Shown here piece by piece: positions 55,326-64,000 of a stretch of DNA of 64,000 nt. The translations under genes were made by a program, and so were the position numbers. Source of the DNA: Zanthoxylum bungeanum (taxonomy: Eukaryota > Streptophyta > Magnoliopsida > Sapindales > Rutaceae); assembly GCA_019454045.1 (NCBI GenBank), contig SKCR01033448.1, positions 310,001 to 374,000 on the forward strand, written 5' to 3'. Below the pieces are notes generated by a model. It did no database searches. It was not told where the DNA came from and saw only the letters and a list, made by a program, of their open reading frames with translations. Positions within the stretch are counted from its first letter, which is position 1, and every line of letters begins with the position of its first letter.

Positions 55326-57725
55326 ACACACTGAACTGAGTCTGTCTTATTATATTCATGCATGATTGCCTATTGGTTGATCTTTCTTATGCAAATGTGT
55401 CGATGTGTTACCCTTCATATGCTCGTGTCATGATAACATTTGGGTATTATTTCTTGCGGTATATCGGATGGAAACCCAGACGTAAATTCCGTAGCCGATT
55501 CCGAATGGACGGTAGTGCGGTCTGTACTTGGGCTACAATTACACGTACCACTTGGAAAAAGTGCCCATACGTGTGCTTGTATGGTTACCATGTGTGCTTG
55601 TATGGATAATATGTGTGCTTGTGTTTTTCCTGAATATGATATGCAAATAAAGATGTATGTTAGTTGCTATCTTGATATATGTTAAGCATGCAATCTTATA
55701 TATGAAATACACGTATATTTAGGCGCATATTTTAATTTATAAATGTGACTTTAGAAGCATGATACCCTTAGAAATAATTGTTACTTCAGCTTGTTTAAAT
55801 TATTATATAAATCCTTTCATTACAAGTGACATAAGTAAGGGACCATTCCGAACCCAACGGTTTGAGGTCTTCCCTTGCGAGGGGTGAGTGCGGCCTTAAA
55901 TCTTTGTCCCGGTTCACACCGGGTGGCGACTCCATGTTATGTAATCTTTCCCAACTAGGCCGCGAGCCTAGGAACGGCGTCGCTCAGTTTTCTGTGTCCC
56001 ACACTAGCACTAGAAAAAATTGCAACCAATTTCTTCCTTGTTCTATGATAGTTTCGGCCAAGCCAAATGGGAGAGGAAGAAGATGAAGTTCACGACCAAG
56101 GCATGAAAAAAAATGAGAGATAGTGTTTTTCAAATTGTGTAATTGATTTCTAAAAACAATTATGCCATATACCAAACTTAAAAAATTGATATATGTCACT
56201 TTCACATCAATTTGAATGATGCTTGTGTAAGAAACAAGCAACTATCAAAATCCCACGTACTTCTATCAACAAAAAGTTGATAAAGTTGACTAGGTGATGT
56301 GACATGTGGGCCCCACTTGATTCAAAATCCGAGTGGGCCCGCAACACATCTCGGGCTCGGGTTCGCTAATTCCGAATTAACGAATTTTCCGTTGTGACTT
56401 AATTAAATCAAATTTAATTAAATAACTATGCCTAGCAAAATTACTATTCACGTCACTCGCGAATTAATTCTAAACTAATTCGTTCGCCCGAATTAAAATC
56501 CAATTTTAATTCCGCGTCGAAATATAATTTTGTTTAATATATCGAATATATTATATTATATATTAATTCCAAATTAATCGTTCTCTCTCTTTAAATAGTA
56601 TTTTATCCCAGATAAAATTTCTCCGTAATTAATCCTAGATTAATTTTCTCTCTCTTATAACTAATCACAGATTAATTATGTCCGAGTCATACGTCATCGA
56701 TGAATCTTCGCAAAGCGACCCATGAGATCCCTGGATATGTTGGCAGTAAATCCGGTCGTCGGACTATCCGAACATGTACGTACCTAGTACTATGTTTTTA
56801 CCGATTTACGAGACATGGTTGGCTTCTTGTAAAGCACCGCGCCTACCCAATTCTCCAGAAATATTCTTAAAAGAATATATAATCTGTATCAGGCGTAGTA
56901 TACGTAGTATTGCGTATTGCGATCCAGTATCAGATGTCACATGCTAGGCCTGAGGCTGGAATTGTGTCTGCCTCGTACGAAGCTTATATCGAATCTCTTG
57001 TAACTAGTCTCTATAATCGGATAATCATGACCTAGTCATATTATCCCGATGACTGCAGTACATAAGAGTATTAGTTTCGTATCCTACGTGATCATCATCT
57101 TCATATGACTGAAGTGATACTTCCATCTTGACATCACACCCAATACACTACGATTCTCAATATACCCAGAAGAGGCGTACACAGAACCTGTTAAAGCCCT
57201 GGACGACCAAAACCAAAGTATATTGATTGTCGCAAGTATTAGCGATGTAAGTCTCAGGTTAAGACCAAATACACCTACCCTAAATCGGACTTCCATAGAC
57301 ACATATTCATACTACCAATGGAATTCTGAGGGGTCTATCCAGAGCGAAGCTGTTTCCGTACCATCGGTAAACACAACCTCCTATCACACTTGCATAAGTA
57401 TCCAATACTTAAATTTATGAGAACTATGCCGTTATGCTCCCACAACGCGCACAAGTGCAATACTAGTCTATTCCGCATTATTGATGTCCAATCTCGATAA
57501 CACTACGACTATGGATATTTTAATGATTAAACCTTAGTGGATTAATAATATCTCATATCTTATTAATCCGGAACTAATCATATGGACTTTTATCATTTAT
57601 ATATCCCGGTAATCCAATTACAAATGATAAAAGAGCAATTTCCTTTGTCACATAGTTAATTTGTACAACAACAACATATTCTGTACAAATAGTGATGATA
57701 TGAGTCATAATTGTCCAACATAAAT

Positions 57726-58102
57726 CACCATCAAAATGATCGTCTCGTCGAGATCTATATTTTTCCCAAAAGGCCCAGTCAGGATCGGCTCCGGATTGGA
57801 CAGATCGAGGCCAAATCTCTCTCTTTTTCTCTTTTTTTCCATTTCTTTCTTTTTTCTTTCTCTCTCTCACGCCTGTTGCTGTCTCTCTCTCACATGATGA
57901 CTGTTGGAAAATTTAGGGTAAGAAAGCAATTTGTTTTCCTTTTTTTTTTATATACTACAAGACAATTATCAATTACCTCCTTAAACTTGTCCCTTTGATA
58001 AATTTTAATTCCAACTTTTACAATCCTAACAATTTAATCCTTAAATTTTCAACACCCATAATTATTAAATTAAAATTGGGAAAAATAAATTGGGGTGTTA
58101 CA
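57726..58102 (-). repeat. Tekay 5' LTR, second part
   Basis: Continues the LTR after the copia target duplication. Ends AATTGGGGTGTTACA, matching the left LTR remnant (41238-41371). Confidence 0.85.
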
Positions 58103-59733
58103 CGTTGGCACGCCAATATATAAAGGGGAGAAAAACACTACTGTAGCTTGCTCAATCACTAAAGTGCGCACTACAAGGCCCATGAGATATTTGTTTCTTT
58201 GTCTCTGGGATTCCAGACTCTGATTCGTCTTGAATTTTTTCATATGAATTCGTAATGGAATATAGTATCTCATTTAATTATTTAAAAATACACTCATGCT
58301 TTATATCCACGGGTTTGACCAGTTTCCGTTGCGTGGGGTCCCGATCCGACCCTATGGGATCCAAATCCGGCCCAACAAATTGAACGTACAATACTAGTAG
58401 ACTTGACATGTCAGGATGATTTTCGAAATCCAAAGATTTTCAGAGAAACTAGAACTTGACACTAGAGTCACGTCACTTCGAGGCCGACTCACTTAGAAGT
58501 CGAGACACTCTGAGATCAGTGCAATCAGATGTTGACCTATTTCGAATGAGACTAACTTTGAAATCCACCTAAAAGTATAACAAAGGGACTCATATCCCAA
58601 CATCACCACTTCGAAGTATATAATGTCATATACCATATTCCGAGTTTAGTGGACTTTAATGGCAATCTACTTAAGTTAGTATGTATGCTTAGTTTAACAT
58701 GCATAATAATAGATAAAATCACATCTAATAATACATTTCAGCATGTCTTATGATAAATGTACCCCATTAAATCAAGAGCAGTTCAACGGTGAACAAGTGT
58801 CAATCGGAGGTTGAAATCTCCATATGCACTATGCTAAAGCCAATAAGATATCAAAGAAAAAGATTTGTTTGAAGGGAGAAAAAATATTCTTAACTTTAAG
58901 AAGCATTTTAACAAATAATTGCAATCATAATGAAATAAGAGTGAGATCATATACTGGGTGGTGCATTCACGCAGAATGTCATCACTGGATTAGAGGCTAA
59001 CCAAAGTCAATCCCATCGAAAGCCCAATTACAACTGGACTCTGAGCTGTCAAGCCCAAGACTTTGAAGATATGGATCCTTTCCATATTTTCCCGCTTTCA
59101 ATAAGGGCAAATGCCACTTAATATGCCATAGTAGATCTTAGGATTACATGGATGAGAGTCGAACATACCCATAATTACGTCCACGCGGGTGAGGCTCCAT
59201 ACGGAGATAAATTATATGGGACTGTCCAAAGAGCATTCTCGAGCGCATCCGTCAAGATCCCAAAGCGGACAAATGACCTCGTAGGAAAATGAACGGCATA
59301 AAAGCACACATTCAGTCGTTATCCATATTTAAAACCGACCGAGAATGCGGATATTCATAATGACCAAAATAACTGCATAATTAAAATAAGAATTTACTAA
59401 ACGAATTTGATACTCGATATATTAAAAAATTAATTTCTTTCTCGCAATCGTCATCATCATCATTAGTTTTTCTTCTTTGAGTTTCAAATAATTGAGCTGA
59501 AGGCAGAATGACCCTAAATTATCCTAAATTTGGGATCATAACTAATTTTTTTAAAATAAGGTGTTTATATAAAATAAAAAAAGTCATATTATATATTTAA
59601 ATATTAAATATTTTTTTAAAAAAAAATTATTTCTTAATATTAGGGTCGACTAACCACAAATGTCGATTGTCCTAGGTTCACTTATGTGCACATCCACATT
59701 TAGGAAAATAAGTGGTTGTTAAATATAGCCAGA
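58103..59733. other. Intergenic DNA, no gene recognised
   Basis: About 1.6 kb with only short open frames. An AATATATAAAGGGGAGA TATA-like string at about 58110 immediately follows the Tekay LTR, but nothing downstream looks like a gene. Moderate GC compared with the AT-rich spacers elsewhere; possibly an old decayed transposon. Confidence 0.4.
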
Positions 59734-59741
59734 GTAAAATC

Positions 59742-60370
59742 TAGGGATGTCAAATTTATTCGGATTCGAAAAATCTATATATGAATTTTAAAGATTTGTG
59801 TGGATATGGATTCAAGTGAATCCGAAATCTGGATATCCGGATCCACATATAATATAATAAAAATTGTTAAAATAATTTTTATTTATGATTTTATTACAAT
59901 CTTATATTATATGTATATTATTTGTCCCCAAGGGGTGTGGCTTGATGGTGTAGGGTCCAGGATCTCACATTGAGGTTCTGGGTTCGAATCCGGGGGTGCA
60001 CTCCTTGTAAGAGCCTGGGACAGCCGGTGGTTTTACATGCGCCGCGGCCCAGAATGGGTGGTTTGGTGGCGGGGTTTCCAACGTTTCCAAAAATATATAT
60101 ATATATATTTATATTATTTTTGATGTATTTTGAATTGGAAATATTATTTCAAATGTTAGATTATTATTGTTTAGTTAAAAATATTATTTTATTCTATTTT
60201 AAGTATTTAAAATTAAATAATTTAAAAATTAAAAAAATCTGAATTTTTTATTAATTCGGATATCCGAAGATCAACATGAAAAATATTTGGATCCGTATCC
60301 GTATATTTTTTTTTATAGATCCGGATTCATTAAACATAGTAGGATCCAAATCTACAATTCACCATCGCTA
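59742..60370. mobile_element. hAT-type MITE containing a SINE (629 bp)
   Basis: Left end TAGGGATGTCAAA, right end ...CACCATCGCTA (one base off a perfect TIR). The duplication is GTAAAATC (59734-59741) versus GTAAAAAC (60371-60378), 7 of 8 identical. Subterminal GGATATCCGGATCC-like motifs lie at both sides of an AT-rich core. A SINE has inserted at 59924. Similar in design to the MITEs at 1336 and 4539. Confidence 0.8.
59924..60109 (+). mobile_element. tRNA-derived SINE nested in MITE
   Basis: RNA polymerase III A box (TGGCTTGATGG, 59938-59948) and B box (GGTTCGAATCC, 59981-59991), a unique body ending GTGGTTTGGTGGCGGGGTTTCC, and a 3' AT/A-rich tail. Flanked by a 10-bp duplication TATATTATTT (59914-59923, 60110-60119). 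Not a working tRNA gene: no anticodon arm can be formed. Confidence 0.88.
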
Positions 60371-60378
60371 GTAAAAAC

Positions 60379-60780
60379 GGCATCCATGTACATTCGAAAA
60401 AGTAATTAAAAAAAATTATTAATTTCTCCATTACAGGATTATCATTTTAACCCTTTAGGGTTTGAAAATATGTAATCTTTCAATTTTTTTTTTATCAAGG
60501 TTTATTTTTTAACCCTCTAGGGTTTGAAATAGACTTTCAATTACGACCTAATCATTCCCGCACGGCTCAATGAAACAAAATCCCCACGTTGTTTTTTTCA
60601 TTTTCATCATCTTCTTCGACTCAAATTTTCTCCAATAACTTTAAGTTCATCATAATTTGCAGAGTGAGATTTTTTAGTTACATTACTAAATGTCGAGCCC
60701 TTCTCTGAAATACCCACGTGGCATTTTTCTTCTTCCTTATTTCATCATCATCATCATTAAACATCATCATGCTCACTCCT
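60379..60780 (-). other. 3' flank of the HD-Zip gene
   Basis: AT-rich; no further gene. A candidate poly(A) signal AATAAA on the minus strand (TTTATT at 60501-60506) lies about 275 bases past the stop codon. Real 3' end unknown. Confidence 0.45.
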
Positions 60781-62061
60781 CTAGGTCCATTGATCAGAAA
60801 AGTACCATGGAAGAGTCTGAGCTTGCTCATCGTAGAAAAAATTGCAAGTCTCATCTCCAAGGAAATTATGCTCCTCTTCCATTTTCACAAACTGATTTGG
60901 TTTTGAGAACTCGAAGTAGTTGATCGACAGTTGATGCTGGTTTTGGATGATCCCAGATGAAGAAATGACATAAGCGTTAGGGCTGTTGCTGTCTTCGTTC
61001 AAGATCGCACTTGAGTCGCTATCTGATGATCCGTCTTTAAAGTCCGGGAAAAGTGAGATTCCCAGAACTCCACTGTCGTCGTAGTTCAGTTCTTGATGAG
61101 AATTACCAGCAGCTGCTAGAGAAATTGTAGTAACAGGAGCAGCAGCTGCTGGTTTATTACTTTCTTCATCTTCAAGTGTAATTTTGTTGTTATGATCATT
61201 TTCATTCGTAATTCTCTCTTCTTCTTCTTTGACTGAAACATTGCTCTCTGTGTTTTCTTCTTTCAGTTTCGATTTCAGCTCTCTTATCTGCAACATACAT
61301 ACAAATCAAATGTGTAAGGAAAATTAAAGATAGGGGATGTTTCGGTTCGGAGACAAAATTATTCCAAATTCTGATTGATTTTTTGAATTTAAACTAAAAA
61401 TTGTTCCAAATTTCGAATGGAAATGAATCAAAATCCCGAATCGTCCCATTTTTTTATTAAAAGTACAAGCGAGACTCCGGATTTTCTACTATCGAGATTA
61501 AAGATGTATGCTTTCAAGAAAGCAATTGTTGACCAAACAACAATTTAAATACCCAAAAAAAATATTACCTCGTTGAGCAAAGCTTCATTTTCCTGTTGGA
61601 GGGTATCATAATTGAGCTTGAGAGCATCATAATTGGCTTTGAGAACGCCATAATCTCTCTCAAGTTGCTTGGTTTTCCAACGAGCTCGTCGGTTTTGGAA
61701 CCAAACAGCAACTTGTCTTGGCTGCAACCCAAGTTCTTGGGCCAACTTCACTTTTCTGTCAGGCTCAAGCTTGTTTTCAACCTCAAAATTTTTCTCCAAG
61801 GCCTTCACTTGATCTACACTCAGTCTCCTCTTTTTCTCCGAGACATGGCCCCCCGCGGCTTCTTCCGAACAACCTTCTTCATCTAAACCCTCCAACATCG
61901 TCTGGAATTCATCTAAACCAATGAAAAAAAAAAAGAATTTTAAAATACAAAACATGGGTATATGTAAAAATCTTGGAAATGAATTAGTAGCAACCTGTGG
62001 TTGGGCAAATGGACATCAAAGCTCCCAAGGAATCATCCGAACTGCAGAATGATCTCTTCAT
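60781..62061 (-). CDS. Class I HD-Zip homeodomain-leucine zipper transcription factor
   Basis: Nuclear DNA-binding protein; class I HD-Zips bind pseudo-palindromic CAATNATTG as dimers and act in ABA, light and growth responses. Three exons: 61995-62061, 61569-61912 and 60781-61287, with GT-AG junctions and phases 1 and 0, giving 305 residues. The start [22 protein letters not shown] is the conserved N-terminus of the ATHB5/6/16 group. The homeodomain is at about residues 47-106 ([18 protein letters not shown] ... [18 protein letters not shown]). Zipper leucines are at 106, 113, 120, 127, 134 and 141. A Ser/Asp-rich acidic C-terminal region ends in a Trp-rich WYFSDQW motif like the AHA activation motif. 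Class I rather than II because no CPSCE motif follows the zipper. Length fits the family. Intact, and the only such host gene in the window. Confidence 0.96.
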
Positions 62062-62500
62062 GGCTGAAGTGAAACCAGCTGTAATTAATTAACAGACTCT
62101 TTTGTTTGTGTTTGTTTTTTTGTTCTTTTGAAGTGGATCTTTAAATTTAAGAGCTTTAATTAAGGAGTGTTAAAAAGAAGAGCTGCCATGACTGAAACTA
62201 GAGGAGAGTTGTTATGTATATTGTAAAACAACAGCAGCTCCTCTCGCTTTTGTTCCCCATGTTTCTTCTTCATATTTAACACTGGTTCCCTCTCTAAACC
62301 CATACAAAACAAAAGCCCAAGAAGCAAAAACTTCCAATAAAACTCTATTACTACAATCTTTCTTTCTATTTACATCATGTTCATCTACAAGGAAGATTCT
62401 AAAATTAAAAAGATTTAAGAGAAACTGAGAGTTCAAGTTTAGAAATTACAACAACACAGCTGGCCAATGGCCATATAGCCTTGATATCTCTTTAAATAAA
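62062..62500 (-). promoter_or_regulatory. HD-Zip gene leader and core promoter region, with uORFs
   Basis: A TATA-like TTTATTTAAA (plus 62491-62500) lies about 430 bp upstream of the ATG. If transcription starts just below it, the leader contains three upstream ORFs: 62370-62384 (4 codons), 62198-62260 (20 codons, Cys-Cys-Cys rich) and 62160-62189 (9 codons). A TSS nearer the ATG would exclude them. The promoter and transcript start are inferred from sequence only. Confidence 0.5.
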
Positions 62501-63004
62501 CCAAACTGGGGTCAGGGTTTGGGTTAGAATCTGACTGGGGTTAGCTAACACTGCTGTTTGCCAAATGAAATGAGCCCAAAATTCAATTCAAATGCAATTT
62601 TTTTGACACGGGCTAGCTAATGCCTATTGCCTGTCACCTTCCTGTTTTCGACCGTTTTGAAAAATTGAGATTTTTTTTTTTAATTGTTTTTATGGACTGA
62701 TGACTGATCTGCAGGGAGACTGTGAAAGAAATTAGAAATTTGGAAAGGGATGGCACGGCACGGTTAATGGCTAAGCTTCGCATTTCAGCTGATCAAGATT
62801 TGGGTGGGTGGCATCAGCCGTCAGCGTATCGGGGCTGTCACTACCGCATGGTCGGTGCAAATATAATTTTTTTTTTTTTTTTTTGGGGAAAATAATGGTT
62901 TATAGAGGAATACCGTGGATATAGATGCACCCGAAATAGCATAAAGAAAATATTACTGATGAAGAAAGGGTATCCCACATGTCTGCACAAAGTATACCCC
63001 TAAA
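62501..63004. other. Upstream region of the HD-Zip gene
   Basis: No gene or recognisable element. Poly-T of about 17 (62867-62884). Probably holds the distal promoter of the HD-Zip gene. Confidence 0.45.
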
Positions 63005-63019
63005 GGAGCTAGGAAACTC

Positions 63020-63197
63020 TTTTTTTTTTGAATCATTGAAAATCACGTCGTCAAACCACCTATTCCGGATTTAAGTAGAGTAGGTAAAACATCCGACTGT
63101 CCCAGACTCTTATAAGAAACGCACTCCCTGGATTCGAACACAGGACCTCAAGGTAAGATCCTGAACCCTACACCACCAAGTCACGTCCCTTGAGGAT
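63020..63197 (-). mobile_element. tRNA-derived SINE with perfect 15-bp duplication
   Basis: Flanked by GGAGCTAGGAAACTC at 63005-63019 and 63198-63212. The T-run at 63020-63029 is the A-tail in reverse. The B box GTGTTCGAATCC lies near 63130-63141 on the minus strand; the body (GAGTCTGGGACAGTCGGATG, AGGTGGTTTGACGACGTGATTTTC) matches the other SINE copies here. The intact duplication suggests a fairly young insertion, about 0.95 kb upstream of the HD-Zip ATG. Confidence 0.93.
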
Positions 63198-63212
63198 GGA
63201 GCTAGGAAACTC

Positions 63213-63320
63213 CCTTAAGGAAATCGACATATTTGCAACCTCTTTGTTTGCTAACCAATCCATCGTTATAGAGCAAAGCGGGGTTTACCGCTATGCCTAT
63301 GATGTCAACGACCACGATAC
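63213..63320. other. Short spacer before terminal LTR
   Basis: Contains TTAGC/CCGCTATGCC phrases but nothing recognised. It could be either host flank or the internal edge of the element starting at 63321. Confidence 0.35.
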
Positions 63321-64000
63321 TGTTGGACTTGTAGCCCGTAGAGAGTACAAATAGCCCAAATGAGACTAATCGAAAAATGAAGAAGTCGTCACTCAGTATA
63401 AGACACTGAGAATGATTTAAGGCCGCACTAAACCATTTGCAAGGTCCGACCTAAAATCCATTTGGGTTCGGAATGATCCCTTACTGGTACCAGTATAATA
63501 TTCAGATTTAAAGGAGGTATCACCACGTCTTATAATACAATATCACATAATGACAGTTTAAAGGCATACAAATTATACAATAGTGCAACATTTAATACAA
63601 GGCAGAACAATAAGAAAATAAAACTGATAAACGTAAGCATTCGGAAATAGCAAACTACTAATTTAACAAAATAGAATACATATCTCACCAGCCTGACTTC
63701 AGAGAAGCCTTGCCGGATATTTTTGTAGTCCTTGATGTCCGGCTGGACATATTGCACGTCTGATCGGATATATTTGTAAATCAGAAAATCAGAAAATACA
63801 TATATAACAAACAGTACTAATAAAGCAGTAATGACATCGTAGTAATAAGAAGACTGTAAAGCAGAACAATAGGAATAAAACAATAAGTAAATAGGTACGT
63901 GTCTCGCCAAAGCTTGGCCGGACATTATTTTGTGTAATCCATATTCGACCGGACTCAGTGCAAGTCTGACCGGATATTTTTTATAAAACAAGAACACAAA
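63321..64000 (-). mobile_element. Large LTR, minus orientation, runs off the window
   Basis: Read on the minus strand, 63330-63490 gives AAGGGATCATTCCGAACCCA and GTGCGGCCTTAAATCATTC, the same conserved 3' LTR segment as 55825-55900 in the large solo LTR. It probably begins TGTTGGACTTG at 63321. Further in, a ~207-bp unit with CCGGATATTTTT / CCGGACATTATTTTG recurs (63703 and 63911), an LTR-internal tandem repeat like those at 54.4-55.3 kb. The 155-codon minus-strand frame 63530-63997 is hydrophobic low-complexity reading through this repeat, not a gene. Confidence 0.65.

Larger units (their letters stand above)
52915..56003 (+). mobile_element. Large solo LTR (3089 bp) with internal tandem arrays
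   Basis: TGTAGGCATTGC...GTGTCCCACA with perfect duplication CTAGC (52910-52914, 56004-56008). No PBS, gag or pol inside, so it behaves as a solo LTR. A TATA-like CTCTATATAAAC lies at about 53532. The long R-U5 part holds a ~180-bp tandem repeat (54456-54905), a 53-bp repeat (54951-55325) and two copies of a ~90-nt block. The 3' end (55820-55940, AAGGGACCATTCCGAACCCA ... GTGCGGCCTTAAATC) resembles the reversed sequence at 63330-63490. Orientation and lineage (a large-LTR gypsy such as Tat/Ogre is possible) are inferred. Confidence 0.85.
44760..57720 (-). mobile_element. Ty1/copia retrotransposon 2 with ~1.95-kb LTRs
   Basis: Left LTR 44760-46714, right LTR 52668-57720 (1959 bp once the inserted solo LTR and duplication are removed), perfect duplication TAAAT (44755-44759, 57721-57725). 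On the minus strand the PBS is TGGTATCAGAGC (52655-52666) and the polypurine tract is the complement of ATCTCCTACTT (46715-46725). Internal pol is heavily decayed, but GAG-pre-integrase, zinc knuckle and RT blocks are identifiable. LTR length and the LWHCRLGH-like motif suggest an Angela/Tork-type lineage (low certainty). Confidence 0.92.
52668..57720 (-). repeat. Copia 2 5' LTR, split by a 3.1-kb solo LTR
   Basis: 52668-52914 plus 56009-57720 correspond to the left LTR; the sequence between is an insertion with duplication CTAGC. The hairpin array is at 56399-56679, with some stem pairs differing from the left copy. Confidence 0.92.
41238..58102 (-). mobile_element. Tekay/Del-type Ty3/gypsy element, internally deleted and interrupted
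   Basis: The left LTR is reduced to 41238-41371; internal DNA 41372-42959 has the end of pol on the minus strand; PBS TGGTATCAGAG at 42960-42970; the right (5') LTR starts TGTCACACCC at 42976 and resumes after a copia insertion at 57726, ending GGTGTTACA at 58102. The final ~140 bp of the LTR (ACTTGTCCCTTTGATAAATT...) is shared by both ends. Gag, protease, RT and RNase H are deleted. Confidence 0.85.

Noticed and set aside
59931..60010. Possible tRNA gene (A and B boxes present)
   Set aside because: No anticodon or acceptor pairing; long unrelated 3' body, A/T tail and flanking duplication identify a SINE. The same holds for 63020-63197 and 24566-24713.
63530..63997. 155-codon minus-strand ORF, hydrophobic, resembling a membrane protein
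   Set aside because: Runs through a tandem-repeated LTR region; Tyr/Leu/Val-rich composition follows AT content and the repeated CCGGATAT unit; no recognisable domain.

Overview
This window is plant nuclear DNA, almost certainly from a eudicot. It is AT-rich, made mostly of nested plant LTR retrotransposons, hAT and CACTA DNA transposons and tRNA-derived SINEs, and has one clear host gene with GT-AG introns. No prokaryotic features, rRNA, functional tRNA gene or CRISPR array was seen. The species cannot be named from the sequence.

Layout. 1-3703: decayed Ty3/gypsy element (+), with a gag zinc-knuckle relic, a 65-bp minisatellite and a 3' LTR, cut by a hAT MITE. 4102-5134: hAT relic with a second MITE inside it. 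5636-21379: Ty1/copia element 1 (-), split by a complete Athila-like element (6243-15957, TSD GAGAG). That element keeps gag-protease, has lost reverse transcriptase and most of integrase, and carries an intronless copy of a LONELY GUY (LOG) cytokinin-activating enzyme gene next to a Cys-rich ORF of unknown function. 22017-23577: CACTA-like element made of subterminal repeats. 26082-26932: solo gypsy LTR. 28183-29398: CACTA element with a transposase relic. 29399-33080: Sirevirus-like copia remnant. 33081-41222: second Athila family, holding a 1.9-kb solo LTR related to the first family. 41238-58102: Tekay-type gypsy element (-). A copia element with ~1.95-kb LTRs (44760-57720, TSD TAAAT) sits in its 5' LTR, and a 3.1-kb solo LTR (52915-56003, TSD CTAGC) sits in that copia's own 5' LTR. 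59742-60370: MITE containing a SINE. 60781-62061 (-): three-exon class I HD-Zip transcription factor gene, the only intact host gene. 63020-63197: SINE upstream of that gene. 63321-64000: start of another large LTR.

Most elements were delimited by target-site duplications, PBS/PPT positions and LTR pairs read directly, so the insertion order can be reconstructed. The most unusual items are: (i) the LOG-like gene and Cys-rich ORF inside an Athila derivative whose LTRs are packed with CACGTG/ABRE-like motifs; (ii) an array of short hairpins with mostly C-N-A trinucleotide loops in the 44.8-57.7 kb copia element; (iii) a palindrome (core TCGCGA) and 3' noncoding blocks shared by two Athila families whose LTRs otherwise differ.
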